The translations under genes and the position numbers were made by a program. A stretch of 5,940 nt of DNA, taken from contig JALHLL010000211.1 of NCBI GenBank assembly GCA_022844575.1, positions 1-5,940 on the forward strand, in the 5' to 3' direction. Source of the stretch: a bacterium. GTDB lineage: Bacteria; Bacteroidota; Ignavibacteria; Kapaibacteriales; UBA961. Under the pieces are notes generated by a model. The model worked only from the letters and a program-made list of their open reading frames with translations, did no database searches and had not been told where the DNA came from. Below are positions 4,727-5,940 of the stretch, piece after piece (within the stretch, counting starts at the first letter, position 1; each line of letters starts with the position of its first letter).

Positions 4727-5940
4727 CAATCGGAATAATCTCAATCACGGCACTATTGTTATATTGTTTTCCTTCAGGTAATGAATTGGAAGCCATTGAA
4801 TAGGTGGTGTCTTCACCTAAAGCAATTATATGTATTGATACACTTAATCCCCTTTTCTTTATTTCTTCAGCAATGATTCCTTTTATGTACTCCGCTCTCT
4901 TTTTTGAAAGTATCATATTATCTTTATCCGATCCTTCATCATCTGTATGAGTGTGAATGATAATACTTTCCTTATCGGTCACCAATGCTGCTATTTTATT
5001 ACGAAGATATTTATCATCTTCAAGAATTGATTCTTTGCCATTAAACAACAATGTATATCTCCTGCCCATTCCTTCGATTCTTTTTCTATCTAATTTAAAT
5101 TCCTTTTCTGCTGTTTGAACTGAGCCGTCTTTTTTTGTAGCAGTTACCGTAGCATTAAAATATCCATTCGGTTTTGTGCCGAGTATGAGAGTTGGTTCTA
5201 TTCTTTGCGTAAGTTCAGTATAAGGTCCGAATGGCGTTTCTGTTTTTTCACCTGTTACTTTTAATGACCATTTGGCAATATTATCTCTTTCTTCAAGGGC
5301 AATAACTATATCATTATCTATCGGTGAGTTTTCCACCATTTTAAGTAGAAGAGGACTATTCGCACTCGGTAATCCGGGAACAATTTCAACTTTCTTCTGG
5401 CGAATAGCCGGAGATTTTTTTTGATTCGGGTCATCGTTTATTGCTGATTCTACAAACAATCTATTTGGAGCAATACCATGACTCTGCACCAAATACTCTT
5501 TAATATTTTTAGCTAATGTTAATGACTCATCTGCCGTACTACCATGCCCTATCAGTTTTAATGTTAATGACGGATTTTTTCGCAAACGGGAAGCATAAAT
5601 ATTGAGCGAATGATAATAGGCATTTGCTTCTGAAGATATTCGCCCCTGCCTATTTATTCCCGAACCATAATTTACATTTCCTATATTTTCTTCATCGAAA
5701 CGTTTTGCAGATTCGGGAGTAAGTTGTGCATATCTGTTCGGAATTTTGGAAGACCCCGCATCAAAATATATATCATTACTTAAAGGAAAATATTCCTCAG
5801 TTGCTCTGGTGCGTATCCAACCATTTGGGGGTATTGAGAACGTAAGGCCGATAAACGGATTTTGTCTTGGCGGTTCAGGTATATATTCTTCTTCGCTTTC
5901 GGTTAAAGAAAATGAAATCGCAGCACCAATGCGTAAAGAA
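4719..5940 (-). CDS. OmpA-family outer-membrane protein with two OmpA_C-like domains (5' end outside window)
   Basis: The frame is open from the right edge to the TAA at 4721-4719, giving 406 visible residues with the N terminus missing. Residues 1-12 (SLRIGAAISFSL) look like the last strand of a beta barrel, followed by a Pro/Glu-rich linker. From about 57 to 188 lies a first OmpA_C-like domain: 'IYFDAGSSKIPNRY' (57-70), 'LTLKLIGHGSTADES' (125-139), then 'NIKEYL' and 'IRQKKVEIVP' (179-188). A beta-sandwich-like spacer (about 205-284, with 'WSLKVTG' and 'GYFNATVTATKKDGS') recalls FlgD/Ig-type modules. A second OmpA_C-like domain (about 293-404) holds 'IIIHTHTDDEG' (326-336) and 'LSKKRAEYI' (344-352), the usual peptidoglycan-binding helix. 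A TTG at 5585 could be mistaken for a start, but the domain continues unbroken upstream of it. Likely role: outer-membrane protein holding the membrane to peptidoglycan. Confidence 0.88.
   Translation of the reverse strand, partial: SLRIGAAISFSLTESEEEYIPEPPRQNPFIGLTFSIPPNGWIRTRATEEYFPLSNDIYFDAGSSKIPNRYAQLTPESAKRFDEENIGNVNYGSGINRQGRISSEANAYYHSLNIYASRLRKNPSLTLKLIGHGSTADESLTLAKNIKEYLVQSHGIAPNRLFVESAINDDPNQKKSPAIRQKKVEIVPGLPSANSPLLLKMVENSPIDNDIVIALEERDNIAKWSLKVTGEKTETPFGPYTELTQRIEPTLILGTKPNGYFNATVTATKKDGSVQTAEKEFKLDRKRIEGMGRRYTLLFNGKESILEDDKYLRNKIAALVTDKESIIIHTHTDDEGSDKDNMILSKKRAEYIKGIIAEEIKKRGLSVSIHIIALGEDTTYSMASNSLPEGKQYNNSAVIEIIPIEK

Noticed and set aside
5583..5585. TTG as start of the minus-strand OmpA-type gene
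   Set aside because: The frame stays open to the window edge, and the upstream residues include 'IYFDAGSSKIPNRY', an integral part of the first OmpA_C-like domain. The TTG is an internal leucine.

Overview
The window looks like a chromosomal segment from a low-GC member of the Bacteroidota/Chlorobiota (FCB) group. A Kapabacteria- or Ignavibacteria-like lineage is my best guess, from memory of protein style rather than a search. Three things point this way: no start codon has a convincing Shine-Dalgarno sequence, small lipoproteins with LSSC-type lipoboxes are abundant, and the large OmpA-type protein carries a 'YFDAGSSKIP' opening to its peptidoglycan-binding domain. Nothing suggests a phage, plasmid, insertion sequence, CRISPR array or RNA gene.

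Layout. Positions 1-37 are the intrinsic terminator of a plus-strand gene lying before the window. An AT-rich gap without a gene follows (38-217). Next come two plus-strand housekeeping-type genes 15 bp apart: a metal-dependent amidohydrolase of the YtcJ type (218-1741) and histidyl-tRNA synthetase, hisS (1757-2977). After a 40-bp gap with no visible terminator come four small lipoprotein genes on the same strand (3018-4663). They form an A-B-A'-B' array: genes 1 and 3 are one subfamily, genes 2 and 4 another, and all four share a short C-terminal signature built around 'YWG'. A well-formed terminator (4688-4726) closes this run. A large OmpA-family gene points back from the right edge on the minus strand (4719-5940, 5' end outside the window), and its stop codon lies inside the U-tract of that terminator.

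How they fit together. The amidohydrolase, hisS and the lipoproteins could be read through as one long transcript, since no terminator is visible between them, but a functional link is not evident. The lipoproteins and the OmpA-type protein are both predicted cell-envelope components: the former small, probably outer-membrane-anchored and with a weak resemblance to BamE/SmpA/OmlA proteins, the latter peptidoglycan-binding. The least explained part of the window is the lipoprotein array, which appears to have arisen by duplication of a two-gene unit whose older split was itself a gene duplication.
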